DNA from: a virus
Reading direction: 5' to 3' (one strand)
Virus record (IMG/VR): IMGVR_UViG_3300032224_001149
Coordinates: 1 to 39,337 of that record
DNA: 39,337 nucleotides
The first letter of the stretch is position 1, and each line of letters starts with the position of its first letter. This document shows, piece by piece, positions 5,693 to 12,260 of the stretch. The notes below the pieces were generated by a model. That model did no database searches and had not been told where the DNA came from. It saw only the letters and a program-made list of their open reading frames with translations. The position numbers were made by a program, and so were the translations under genes.

Positions 5693-6224
5693 CGATATTA
5701 AAAGAGGTATGCACATCAACCCTGGCGAAAATGCCATGTTGATACAAATTGTAGATCCTCCTGGAGACTTTCCTATACCCCTATACAAGTTTAAAGAAGT
5801 ACATCAATTTGAATTTCTGGACGTAGAGGAAAAGGACGAAGTATTAGACGAAGCCATGCGTTGCAGTCATGGGCAAGCCGCAGAGCTTGTTCGACTGTTG
5901 CAACATGCATTGGCAAATCATATGAACGTCGTTGTTCATTGTCATGCAGGTGTGTGCCGCAGTGGTGCAGTTTGTGAAATAGGTGTTATGCTGGGCTTTG
6001 GCGATACCGAGTCATTCCGTAGTCCCAACTTACTGGTCAAACATCGTATGATGGATACATTAGGTTGGAACTATGACCCCAATGAGCCGCATACTATCAA
6101 CGGTGTGACAACTGAGTTTGGTATTATTCTTCCTAAAGAAATTGAATGGGCCAATGACAACGAAAAAGTTTTTACTTTAGCCGCTGAACGCAAAGCACGT
6201 AGAGAAAGAGAAGGCGATATCTAA
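5664..6224 (+). CDS. dual-specificity/tyrosine phosphatase-like protein
   Basis: 186 residues. HCHAGVCRSG (Cys93-X5-Arg99) is the catalytic P-loop of Cys-dependent protein phosphatases. The Asp in FEFLDVEE, about 40 residues earlier, is a candidate general acid. The C-terminus is basic (AAERKARREREGD). A Shine-Dalgarno sequence (GGAGG) precedes the ATG. The substrate could be a phosphoprotein or a phosphorylated RNA end (some family members act on RNA). It is followed with a one-base overlap by a kinase-like gene, so the pair may add and remove phosphate on the same class of target (inference). Confidence 0.85.
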   Translation: MPWIQNVALSDIKRGMHINPGENAMLIQIVDPPGDFPIPLYKFKEVHQFEFLDVEEKDEVLDEAMRCSHGQAAELVRLLQHALANHMNVVVHCHAGVCRSGAVCEIGVMLGFGDTESFRSPNLLVKHRMMDTLGWNYDPNEPHTINGVTTEFGIILPKEIEWANDNEKVFTLAAERKARREREGDI

Positions 6225-6697
6225 TGCCAAAATGTTATCAACTTATCGGAGTACCAGGCAGTGGAAAATCTACTTGGTATCGAAATCAAGACTGGTTGGG
6301 TGAGGATAAAAAGGATCACAAATATGTTTCCACAGATCAGCATGTTGAAGGATATGCCAAAGATCAAGGCAAGACATACAGTGAAGTATTTGAAGAATAC
6401 ATGCCCACCGCTGTCCAGCAGATGATGGTGAATGTAAACATGGCCGCGGCCTTACAGTTAGATATTGTTTGGGACCAAACCAGCACAACCATTGCTAGTC
6501 GTACTCGCAAGTTTAATGCTTTACCGGACTACGAACACATTGCCGTTGTATTTGCTACACCCAATCCAGATGAGTTGACTCGTAGATTAGCAAGTCGTCC
6601 GGGTAAGGTTATCCCGTATCACGTTATAATGAACATGCTACAAAACTGGGAAGAGCCTACTTTTAACGAAGGTTTTAAGGACATCTGGCGTATCTAA
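6224..6697 (+). CDS. P-loop kinase, polynucleotide-kinase-like (AAA_33 type)
   Basis: 157 residues. GVPGSGKST at residues 9-17 is the Walker A, followed by YVSTDQHV as the DxD-like region of the T4 Pnk kinase fold. WDQTSTTIASRTRK resembles the segment after the second Asp where the R-x3-R lid lies. Only the kinase half is present (T4 Pnk has about 300 residues with a 3' phosphatase). It may phosphorylate 5' ends of DNA or RNA, possibly in repair of cleaved tRNA; no RNA ligase is seen in the window. The ATG overlaps the phosphatase stop. Confidence 0.8.
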   Translation: MPKCYQLIGVPGSGKSTWYRNQDWLGEDKKDHKYVSTDQHVEGYAKDQGKTYSEVFEEYMPTAVQQMMVNVNMAAALQLDIVWDQTSTTIASRTRKFNALPDYEHIAVVFATPNPDELTRRLASRPGKVIPYHVIMNMLQNWEEPTFNEGFKDIWRI

Positions 6698-6715
6698 AGT
6701 AATACTTTTTACTGC

Positions 6716-6744
6716 TTGTCCAAAATTTGGATATTTGCTATAAT
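6716..6744 (+). promoter_or_regulatory. extended -10 sigma-70 promoter
   Basis: TTGTCC at 6716-6721, 17 bp, TATAAT at 6739-6744 preceded by TGC (extended -10). It drives the gene at 6773. Confidence 0.75.
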
Positions 6745-6772
6745 AATGGCATGCAAAGAAAAAGGAGTTAGT

Positions 6773-6907
6773 ATGTTTTTATTAGAAGTTTTTGATGGCA
6801 ATAGTTGGGAAACCGTTGCTGAGTTTTTTGACTCAGTAGAAGATGCTGAAGTATATTACAACAATCAACTTGGGGGTTTTCTAGACTTTCGTGTAGTGGA
6901 AGGCTAA
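6773..6907 (+). CDS. small hypothetical protein
   Basis: 44 residues from ATG 6773, chosen because AAAGGAG lies 6 nt upstream and the promoter -10 is at 6739; the longer frame from 6716 would start inside the promoter. Acidic, with FLLEVFDGNSWETVAEFFDS resembling short phage proteins with a beta-beta-alpha outline. Two bases separate it from the peptidase gene. Confidence 0.75.
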   Translation: MFLLEVFDGNSWETVAEFFDSVEDAEVYYNNQLGGFLDFRVVEG

Positions 6908-6909
6908 CA

Positions 6910-7314
6910 ATGGAATTCTACGTAGAAACGCGAAGCACAAAGACTCGCAAATTTATAGAAGCAATTCTGCCTTCTATGCTGGAGCAGACTAAGTTGACTA
7001 ACAACAAACGCCTGTTGCACATTAAATTTGACCGAGACTTTGAAGACTTAGGCACAATGGTTCCTTTGTTGGGCATTGACACTTTTTTGATTGTTATAAA
7101 ACCAACAAGAAACATGCATGAGTTAGGTGTAACACTTGCACATGAACTGATTCATGTTGCACAGGTAGCAAAAGGTAAACTAAGATTTGTTCCCAGAGGT
7201 TGTATATGGCAAGGCAAGTTCTACAATAGGAAGGTGCCTTATTTGTCCAAGCCTTGGGAAGTGCAGGCATTTCGAGAACAAGAATTGTTGTTTAGGCGTG
7301 CCGTAGAAGAATAA
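6910..7314 (+). CDS. zinc metallopeptidase-like protein (HELIH)
   Basis: 134 residues. LAHELIHVAQ gives the HExxH zinc site at His78-Glu79-His82, and Glu117 in KPWEVQAFREQE is a plausible third ligand after about 35 residues, as in SprT-like or IrrE-like peptidases. No signal peptide, so it would act in the cytoplasm. Its substrate is unknown; phage copies are common and uncharacterised. It is co-directional with the preceding gene and is followed by a Shine-Dalgarno-led phosphoesterase gene. Confidence 0.75.
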   Translation: MEFYVETRSTKTRKFIEAILPSMLEQTKLTNNKRLLHIKFDRDFEDLGTMVPLLGIDTFLIVIKPTRNMHELGVTLAHELIHVAQVAKGKLRFVPRGCIWQGKFYNRKVPYLSKPWEVQAFREQELLFRRAVEE

Positions 7315-7326
7315 AAGGAGTTTAAT

Positions 7327-7908
7327 ATGCCAGCAGTATTTTTAGTCAGCGACACGCACTTTGGTCATGCTGGTGTTTGTCGTTTTACGTTAGATGACGG
7401 TGTGACAAAGTTGCGCCCATGGACTGATCCTGACGAAATGGATGAGGAAATGGTTAAGCGTTGGAACGAAACTGTGGGTCCTAACGATAAAGTGTATCAT
7501 TTGGGCGATGTTGTTATCAACCGCAAAGCATTGAGCATCATGCATCGTTTGAACGGTGACAAGGTCTTGATCCGTGGCAATCACGACATCTTTAGAGATG
7601 ATGAGTATAGACAACACTTTCGTGAGTTGAGAGCCTATCATGTAATGAACGGAATGATCTTAAGTCACATCCCCATACATGAAGAATCATTGGGCCGCTT
7701 TGGTGTTAACATTCACGGACACTTGCATGCTAATCGTGTACAGATTCGTGGGTTTAACGGCAAGCCCATGGGCATTGACAACAGGTATCATTGTGTCTGC
7801 GTTGAGCAAACTGATTTTCGTCCTATCTTGTTTGAAGATGTAATAAAGCGCATCAAAGAGGAAGGCGGGGAAGTCGGATTCAAAAACGGCAACGGTCCTA
7901 CAATGTAA
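7327..7908 (+). CDS. metallophosphoesterase
   Basis: 193 residues with the calcineurin-like motifs in order: SDTHFGH (Asp9, His11), HLGDVV, RGNHD, SHIPIH and HGHLH. These coordinate a two-metal site that hydrolyses phosphoesters. The small size and the DTHFGH start match the phage/bacterial YfcE-like or phosphoesterase subgroup; the substrate (cyclic nucleotide, RNA end or phosphoprotein) is open. Strong Shine-Dalgarno sequence AAAGGAG. It closes the nucleic-acid/phosphate block just before a tRNA group. Confidence 0.88.
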   Translation: MPAVFLVSDTHFGHAGVCRFTLDDGVTKLRPWTDPDEMDEEMVKRWNETVGPNDKVYHLGDVVINRKALSIMHRLNGDKVLIRGNHDIFRDDEYRQHFRELRAYHVMNGMILSHIPIHEESLGRFGVNIHGHLHANRVQIRGFNGKPMGIDNRYHCVCVEQTDFRPILFEDVIKRIKEEGGEVGFKNGNGPTM

Positions 7909-7910
7909 GT

Positions 7911-7985
7911 CTCGCTATAGTTCAACGGATAGAACGATTCTCTCCTAAAGAATAAATTCAGGTTCAATTCCTGATGGCGAGACCA
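7911..7985 (+). tRNA. tRNA-Arg (anticodon CCT)
   Basis: Acceptor CTCGCTA/TGGCGAG, anticodon arm ATTCT-CTCCTAA-AGAAT, T-arm TCAGG-TTCAATT-CCTGA, encoded CCA. Reads AGG. Begins two bases after the previous stop codon. Confidence 0.9.
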
Positions 7986-7988
7986 AAT

Positions 7989-8063
7989 ACCGCTTTCGTA
8001 TAATGGATAATACAATGGGCTTCTACCCCGTGAATAGGAGTTCGATTCTTCTAGGCGGTACCA
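7989..8063 (+). tRNA. tRNA-Arg (anticodon TCT)
   Basis: Acceptor ACCGCTT/AGGCGGT, anticodon arm ATGGG-CTTCTAC-CCCGT, T-arm AGGAG/CTTCT, encoded CCA. Reads AGA. Fourth Arg tRNA of the window. Confidence 0.92.
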
Positions 8064-8138
8064 GGATGTTTAGCACAGCGGTAGTGCAACACCTCGACAC
8101 GGTGTAGGTCAGTGGTTCGATCCCACTAACATCCACCA
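8064..8138 (+). tRNA. tRNA-Val (anticodon GAC)
   Basis: Acceptor GGATGTT/AACATCC, anticodon arm ACACC-TCGACAC-GGTGT, T-arm GTGG/CCAC, encoded CCA. It abuts the previous tRNA with no spacer. Confidence 0.93.
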
Positions 8139-8161
8139 AAGTATTTTGATAAAATTAGTAT

Positions 8162-8190
8162 TAGGCAAAGATTAAAATTGATGCTACAAT
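8162..8190 (+). promoter_or_regulatory. candidate extended -10 promoter
   Basis: TAGGCA at 8162-8167, 17 bp, TACAAT at 8185-8190 with TG one base before. The expected start near 8197 lies a few bases before RNA element A. Confidence 0.45.
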
Positions 8191-8202
8191 ACATTATTGA
8201 AA

Positions 8203-8380
8203 GTTAGGATCGGTTCAGCAAAATAAATTATTATATGGACTGCTGGTAATATTGGGTATAGTTGGAGTTCAGAGGTTCGCCCGAGAATGTTGAAGGTTAT
8301 ACTTGAAGATAGAACCAGATAAAGGAGTTTCGATAAGTCTCCTTGAAAAAAACAAAAAGTAGGCAACGATCCTGTTAAAC
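8203..8380 (+). ncRNA. structured RNA element A (AGGAT/ATCCT family)
   Basis: The ends pair: AGGATCG at 8206-8212 with CGATCCT at 8367-8373. The 5' strand is followed by the conserved CAGCAA (8216-8221), and the 3' strand by GTTAAAC. Inside are the hairpins GGTT/AACC (8295-8316) and AAGGAG/CTCCTT (8322-8344). It shares blocks with elements at 9231 and 9527. It is either a free RNA, a candidate ligand of the Ro-like protein, or the 5' leader of the gene at 8385, whose ATG stands 12 nt after the helix. No coding frame explains this interval. Confidence 0.6.
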
Positions 8381-8384
8381 TAAA

Positions 8385-8636
8385 ATGGAATACATTGTAA
8401 CTTTTCTTGCAGTGTTTGTTACTGATTTGATGTACGTTTATTTCGTAAAGTCAATTCAAAATAACAAACCTTGGTTCGCCGCTTGGTGGAGCATGGTTGT
8501 GACATTCACTGCCAGTGTTGCAATTATTAATTATACCACAGACCATTGGACCTTGATACCTGCACTACTTGGTGCATTTTTTGGCACATGGGTTGGGATG
8601 AAGATTAAATTAAAGGAACAAAATGCCATTCGATAA
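8385..8636 (+). CDS. small membrane protein, three predicted TM helices
   Basis: 83 residues with hydrophobic segments at about 3-21, 32-50 and 55-73, and a short basic tail (KIKLKEQNAIR). The sequence DLMYVYFVKSIQNNKPWFAAWW and the PALLGAFFGTWVGM end are typical of a small membrane protein family widespread in phages, without known function. It would sit in the inner membrane. No Shine-Dalgarno sequence; RNA element A ends just upstream. Its end overlaps the rubrerythrin start by 14 bases. Confidence 0.8.
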   Translation: MEYIVTFLAVFVTDLMYVYFVKSIQNNKPWFAAWWSMVVTFTASVAIINYTTDHWTLIPALLGAFFGTWVGMKIKLKEQNAIR

Positions 8637-9087
8637 AGTATCAAAAACAATGGAGAATCTCGAAAGCGCACTTGCTGGTGAGTCAATGGCTCATATTAAG
8701 TATCGCTATTTCGCAAAGATTGCACGTGAAGAAGGGTTTGAAGAAGTCGCCAAGCACTTCGAACATACAGCGGATCAGGAAATCCTACATGCTTGGGGAC
8801 ATTTAGAATTGCTAATTGGCAAGCCAACAACCAAAGAATGTCTTGAAAAAGCCATTGAAGGTGAGACTTATGAGTTTACAGTGATGTATCCTCGCATGGA
8901 AAATGCCGCACACAATGAAGGCGATCAAATTGCCTTGAACGAGTTCAGGAATCAAATAGCCGAAAGTGCTGAACATGCCGAACAATTCAAAGCAGTGTTG
9001 GCCAAAGCTGAAAAACGTTTTCATGCTTTGAAGAAAGTTGAAGAACGTCATGCAAAAGCATATACGCAAGTATTGGAGAACATGTAA
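8623..9087 (+). CDS. rubrerythrin-like ferritin-fold protein
   Basis: 154 residues, all helical in outline. Glu20 in SALAGESMAHIKY, EHTADQEILHAWGHLELL and the later AESAEHAEQF give the ExxH-type ligands of a di-iron four-helix bundle. Rubrerythrins reduce hydrogen peroxide with electrons from rubredoxin. The usual C-terminal rubredoxin domain is absent here, but a separate rubredoxin gene starts at its stop codon. The likely role is peroxide defence or iron handling in the infected cell (inference). Confidence 0.88.
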   Translation: MPFDKVSKTMENLESALAGESMAHIKYRYFAKIAREEGFEEVAKHFEHTADQEILHAWGHLELLIGKPTTKECLEKAIEGETYEFTVMYPRMENAAHNEGDQIALNEFRNQIAESAEHAEQFKAVLAKAEKRFHALKKVEERHAKAYTQVLENM

Positions 9088-9221
9088 TGAGCGAAACACA
9101 CGTATGCGTGATCTGTGGTCACGAACACAATGATGAACTAGAAGGCGCTTGGGAAACCTTGCCCGACGACTTTGTCTGTCCAGAATGTGGATGCGGCAAA
9201 GAAGATTACGTAGAAATGTAA
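9087..9221 (+). CDS. rubredoxin, stand-alone
   Basis: 44 residues starting MSETHVCVICGHEHNDELEG. Two knuckles, CVICG and CPECG, about 24 residues apart, hold the Fe(SCys)4 site, with the aromatic and acidic filler WETLPDDFVCP typical of rubredoxin. A third CxC-like Cys (CGCG) follows the second knuckle. The ATG overlaps the TAA of the rubrerythrin gene, so the two are co-translated and the protein is the natural electron donor to it. Slightly shorter than the usual 50-54 residues. Confidence 0.88.
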   Translation: MSETHVCVICGHEHNDELEGAWETLPDDFVCPECGCGKEDYVEM

Positions 9222-9230
9222 TTACTATGG

Positions 9231-9480
9231 TTATAGGATGATTACAGCAATCAAAACAATACTCTGAAACTTCTGCTATAGAAAGTGGTGGCAGCACACA
9301 GTAGAAATACTGTTCTAGAAATAGACACTGATGGAATAGTTGACAGAATGGAAAGACATACTATGTAGCTAGTAGCAGACACAATCACTAGATAGGCAAC
9401 GTGAATCGTTGATAGGGGTCTGGGTGCTATAATTGGCCAGACCAGAATACTAAACAAATTGGCACGTTCATCCTGTTAAC
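9231..9480 (+). ncRNA. structured RNA element B (AGGAT/ATCCT family)
   Basis: The end helix AGGATGA (9235-9241) with TCATCCT (9468-9474) is homologous to that of element A, with two compensated pairs. CAGCAA (9245-9250) and TAGGCAACG (9393-9401) are also shared. Internal hairpins: two adjacent GAAA-capped stems, ACAGTA/TACTGT (9298-9313) and TCTA/TAGA (9314-9325), then GGTCTGG/CCAGACC (9417-9443). There is no coding frame. It lies after rubredoxin and ends 15 nt before the promoter of the Ro-like gene, the position where bacterial Y RNAs are often found. No own promoter is evident. Confidence 0.6.
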
Positions 9481-9489
9481 CAAAACCAA

Positions 9490-9518
9490 TTGACATTATA
9501 TCTGAAATCAGTTATAAT
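9490..9518 (+). promoter_or_regulatory. consensus sigma-70 promoter for the Ro-like gene
   Basis: TTGACA at 9490-9495, 17-bp spacer, TATAAT at 9513-9518. The expected start near 9525 gives a leader of about 83 nt that begins with RNA element C. Confidence 0.88.
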
Positions 9519-9526
9519 AGATTTTT

Positions 9527-9584
9527 AAGGATACTTTCAGCAACTTTAATCTTTCCAAATAGAGAAAAAAGCGTATCCTGTTGC
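9527..9584 (+). ncRNA. structured leader element C (AGGAT/ATCCT family)
   Basis: AGGATAC (9528-9534) pairs with GTATCCT (9573-9579). CAGCAA (9538-9543) follows the 5' strand and GTTG follows the 3' strand, as in elements A and B. GCAAC (9540-9544) could also pair with GTTGC (9580-9584) as a pseudoknot. It begins about 3 nt after the predicted transcription start and ends 18 nt before the Shine-Dalgarno sequence of the Ro-like gene, so it could be an autoregulatory site. Confidence 0.55.
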
Positions 9585-9607
9585 ATAAATCAAAGAAAGG
9601 AGTACTT

Positions 9608-11032
9608 ATGTCAACATTTGTAGAAGCAGTAGCAAACCAAGAAGCCCGTACCACTAATGGTATGAAGGCACGTAAGTCAACAGCCAACGCCTGCGTTGAT
9701 CTGTTTTATAACATCGGTGCAAGCCGTGGTAAGAACATCGTCCCGCAATTCACTGCGGCCTATGTTGAAAACTCCGATCTAGCTTTGCGTATCGCATTGT
9801 GGGCACGTGATGCACGTGGTGGATCTGGCGAACGTGAATTGTTCCGTGCTATCCTAAAGCACTTGGAAAAGACTGACAAGGATGCCGCATTGGCACTGTT
9901 GGCTCGAGTACCGGAAATTGGTCGTTGGGATGACATTTTTGTCTTTTCGGATCAACATTTGAAGTCTGCCGCTTATGTTATGTTGGGCAATGCCCTTCGT
10001 GAACGTAATGGCCTGGCTGCAAAGTGGACTCCACGTAAGGGCGATGTTGCACGTGAAATCCGTGAATTCTTTGGAATGACCCCAAAGCAATATCGTAAGA
10101 GCCTTGTTGCATTGACCAATGTTGTTGAAACACAAATGTGTGCCAACAATTGGGATAACATCAACTACAGTCATGTACCATCCGTGGCACATGCACGTTA
10201 CAAGAAGGCTTTTGGTCGTCATGGTACAACTTATGCAGAATATGTAACTAAGTTGGTTAAGGGTGAGGCTGGTGTTAAAATTAACGCTGGTGCAGTATTC
10301 CCTTACGATGTATTGAAGGGTGCTATCAACCGATACAGCCGTTCAGATATGTCTAAGACTGAATTGGATGCATTGCAAGCCCAATGGGATGCATTGCCAA
10401 ACTTCATCGGTGGTGCTGATGTATTGCCAATGGTTGACAGTTCAGGTTCTATGACTTGTGCGGCAGGTGGACATAACTCTAAGAGTGGTCTGTCTTGTTT
10501 GGATGTTGCAATCTCCCTGGGATTGTATTTTGCAGACAAGAACACTGGTAAGTTCAAGGATACATTCTTGACTTTCAGTCGCACTCCAAAGTTGGTTACT
10601 CTTAAGGGTAACATCAATCAAAAGATTGACCAAATGAACACTGGTGAAGTCGCTAACACCGATTTGAACCGTGCGTTTGATTTGATCCTTAAGACAGCAG
10701 TAGATAACAAGGTACCACAAGCAGAAATGCCAGGTACATTAGTGATCTTCAGTGACATGCAATTTGATGCAGGTGTTCATCACGATGACTCTGCAATCGA
10801 AATGATAGCACGTAAGTACGAAGCGGCAGGTTACGAACTACCTAAGGTAGTATTCTGGAACTTGAACGCCGCATACGGTAACGCACCAGTTAAGTTTAAC
10901 AAGGCAGGTGTTGCGCTAGTCTCAGGATTTAGCCCAGCAGTTGCACAAAGTATTCTTTCTGGCAACTTGGATGACTTCACACCAGAAGCAATCATGTTGA
11001 AGACCGTTATGAAGGATCGCTATTCTTACTAA
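9608..11032 (+). CDS. TROVE/DUF2828-like and vWA domain protein (Ro60/Rsr-like)
   Basis: 474 residues from ATG 9608, preceded by AAAGGAG. The N-terminal helical part carries WARDARGGSGERELFR, GRWDDI and VPSVAHARYKKAF followed by KINAGAVFPYDV, the pattern of DUF2828/TROVE HEAT-repeat proteins. The C-terminal vWA domain has the MIDAS motif MVDSSGSM (Asp277, Ser279, Ser281), with a later NTDLNRA and FSDMQFD as metal-site partners. Ro60/Rsr proteins bind Y RNAs and misfolded RNAs and work with exonucleases. The gene is flanked by structured RNA elements and carries one in its own leader. The DUF2828 subgroup itself lacks a proven RNA ligand, so RNA binding is inferred. Confidence 0.82.
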   Translation: MSTFVEAVANQEARTTNGMKARKSTANACVDLFYNIGASRGKNIVPQFTAAYVENSDLALRIALWARDARGGSGERELFRAILKHLEKTDKDAALALLARVPEIGRWDDIFVFSDQHLKSAAYVMLGNALRERNGLAAKWTPRKGDVAREIREFFGMTPKQYRKSLVALTNVVETQMCANNWDNINYSHVPSVAHARYKKAFGRHGTTYAEYVTKLVKGEAGVKINAGAVFPYDVLKGAINRYSRSDMSKTELDALQAQWDALPNFIGGADVLPMVDSSGSMTCAAGGHNSKSGLSCLDVAISLGLYFADKNTGKFKDTFLTFSRTPKLVTLKGNINQKIDQMNTGEVANTDLNRAFDLILKTAVDNKVPQAEMPGTLVIFSDMQFDAGVHHDDSAIEMIARKYEAAGYELPKVVFWNLNAAYGNAPVKFNKAGVALVSGFSPAVAQSILSGNLDDFTPEAIMLKTVMKDRYSY

Positions 11033-11150
11033 TTTGCTGACCTACACCTCCCAAGTAATTGGGAGTTCAAATTCAGCATCCGCGGAAGCGAAATGTAGGA
11101 TGGGCTGCTCTCCCGGGGTTTGTTTATTATCCCGACACAATAAAAATTAA
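11033..11150 (+). ncRNA. structured 3' region after the Ro-like gene
   Basis: No coding frame. CCTACA (11041-11046) pairs with TGTAGG (11094-11099) around the hairpin CTCCC/GGGAG (11048-11065) and the palindrome TCCGCGGA. An alternative pairing, GCTGA/TCAGC, or CATCC with GGATG just downstream, competes with this fold. It ends in the terminator at 11155. It could be a small RNA released from the 3' end of the mRNA. Confidence 0.4.
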
Positions 11151-11154
11151 CACT

Positions 11155-11186
11155 ACCCGTCCTCCGCAAGGTTGACGGGTTTTCTT
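11155..11186 (+). terminator. rho-independent terminator
   Basis: ACCCGTC (11155-11161) pairs with GACGGGT (11174-11180), followed by TTTTCTT. It ends transcription of the Ro-like unit. Confidence 0.85.
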
Positions 11187-11213
11187 ATTTGTGCAATAAT
11201 ACCAGTGTAAATA
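11172..11213 (+). promoter_or_regulatory. candidate promoters upstream of nadE
   Basis: TTGACG (11172-11177), 17 bp and AATAAT (11195-11200) with TG one base before form a sigma-70-like site overlapping the terminator. TGTAAATA at 11206-11213 is one mismatch from the T4 late element. Either could serve the gene at 11237. Confidence 0.4.
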
Positions 11214-11236
11214 CACATTATTAACCTTCAACTAAC

Positions 11237-12205
11237 ATGACTTTAAAACAAGAAATCCTCAAATATAGCCGCCAAGAAAAAATGCAACCACTTAGTCCGT
11301 GGTTTGACAGTAAGTTTGATGCACTAATTGACAAGGGTGTTTACACAGACCTTCCCAGTCTTGAAGACACAGGTAAACAACTAGTCAGTGGACTAATTGC
11401 TTATGGTAAGAAATACAATATACAATCAGTGGCACTGGGCATGAGTGGTGGTGTGGACAGCGCACTTACAGCGGCATTGTTTAAATCCGCAGGCTGGAAA
11501 GTCACAGGGCTTACTATGCCCATTCATCAAAACCCAGATGAAACTACACGGGGTATTGAAGCCTGCAGGGCACTGGGCATCGCACACAAGCACGTAGATT
11601 TAACCAGTGCATACGATATGTTGTTGGCCAATGTTAAGAGCCACGATTATAAAATTACCAGTGAATCGGAAGCACTGCGTAGAGGTAATTTGCGTGTACG
11701 TCTACGTATGATGACAGTGTACAATGAAGCCAGTGCAATTAAAGGACTAGTGGGCAGTACAGATAACTTCAGTGAGCTGGCGGCAGGCTTTTGGACCTTA
11801 CATGGTGATGTTGGCGACCTTGCACCAATCCAAAGCCTAAACAAGAGTTGGGAAGTTCCTAAACTAGCAGAACTATACGGCGTACCTGTGGAAACAGTGG
11901 AAGCAAAACCCACCGACGGTTTGGGTATCAGTGATGGCGATGAAGATCAATTTGGGTTTAGTTACCTTGAATTTGATATTGTATTGTTATCACTTTGCCA
12001 AATTGGTATGCCTCGAGACAGACAAGAAATTTTGGATTATTTAAATCCTGCTACAGAAGATATTGACAAAGTCAGTAGGATTTTAAATCGTATCAAGGGT
12101 AGTAGCTTCAAAAGACAAAACCCTTATAACTTAGAACACCCACTGCAAACAAATAGATTCATTGGCCTGCGAAATCTTGACACTAGTTTGTGGAATAACA
12201 TCTAG
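11237..12205 (+). CDS. nadE: NAD(+) synthetase
   Basis: 322 residues. SGGVDSA at 70-76 is the ATP-pyrophosphatase P-loop, and GSTDNFSELAAGFWTLHGD followed by DLAPIQ is the deamido-NAD site of NadE. The C-terminal DGLGISDGDEDQFGF matches the conserved segment before the last helices. The length fits the ammonia-dependent form; no glutaminase domain is present. It makes NAD from nicotinate adenine dinucleotide and may refill NAD during infection or against NAD-depleting defences (inference). It has no Shine-Dalgarno sequence and stands alone between a terminator and a late promoter. Confidence 0.92.
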   Translation: MTLKQEILKYSRQEKMQPLSPWFDSKFDALIDKGVYTDLPSLEDTGKQLVSGLIAYGKKYNIQSVALGMSGGVDSALTAALFKSAGWKVTGLTMPIHQNPDETTRGIEACRALGIAHKHVDLTSAYDMLLANVKSHDYKITSESEALRRGNLRVRLRMMTVYNEASAIKGLVGSTDNFSELAAGFWTLHGDVGDLAPIQSLNKSWEVPKLAELYGVPVETVEAKPTDGLGISDGDEDQFGFSYLEFDIVLLSLCQIGMPRDRQEILDYLNPATEDIDKVSRILNRIKGSSFKRQNPYNLEHPLQTNRFIGLRNLDTSLWNNI

Positions 12206-12230
12206 ACTACTAGTTTAAATTCTTTAATAA

Positions 12231-12238
12231 TATAAATA
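12231..12238 (+). promoter_or_regulatory. T4-type late promoter TATAAATA
   Basis: Exact TATAAATA, 22 nt before the ATG at 12261, in the intergenic space after nadE. It may start transcription of the sugar cluster in the late phase. Confidence 0.65.
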
Positions 12239-12260
12239 CGGTATACTGGGCCACTCAATT

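Noticed and set aside
8322-8344. AAGGAG/CTCCTT hairpin with following A-run as a terminator
   Set aside because: The run after the hairpin is A on the plus strand, not T, and the hairpin lies inside the paired ends of RNA element A. As a minus-strand terminator it would have a T-run, but no minus-strand gene lies upstream of it.
8812-9297. 161-codon minus-strand frame over rubrerythrin and RNA element B
   Set aside because: Opposite a well-supported gene pair, no start signals, and composition typical of a shadow frame.
9231-9480. Protein-coding interpretation of the space before the Ro-like gene
   Set aside because: Only shadow frames without start signals; paired ends and capped hairpins explain it better.
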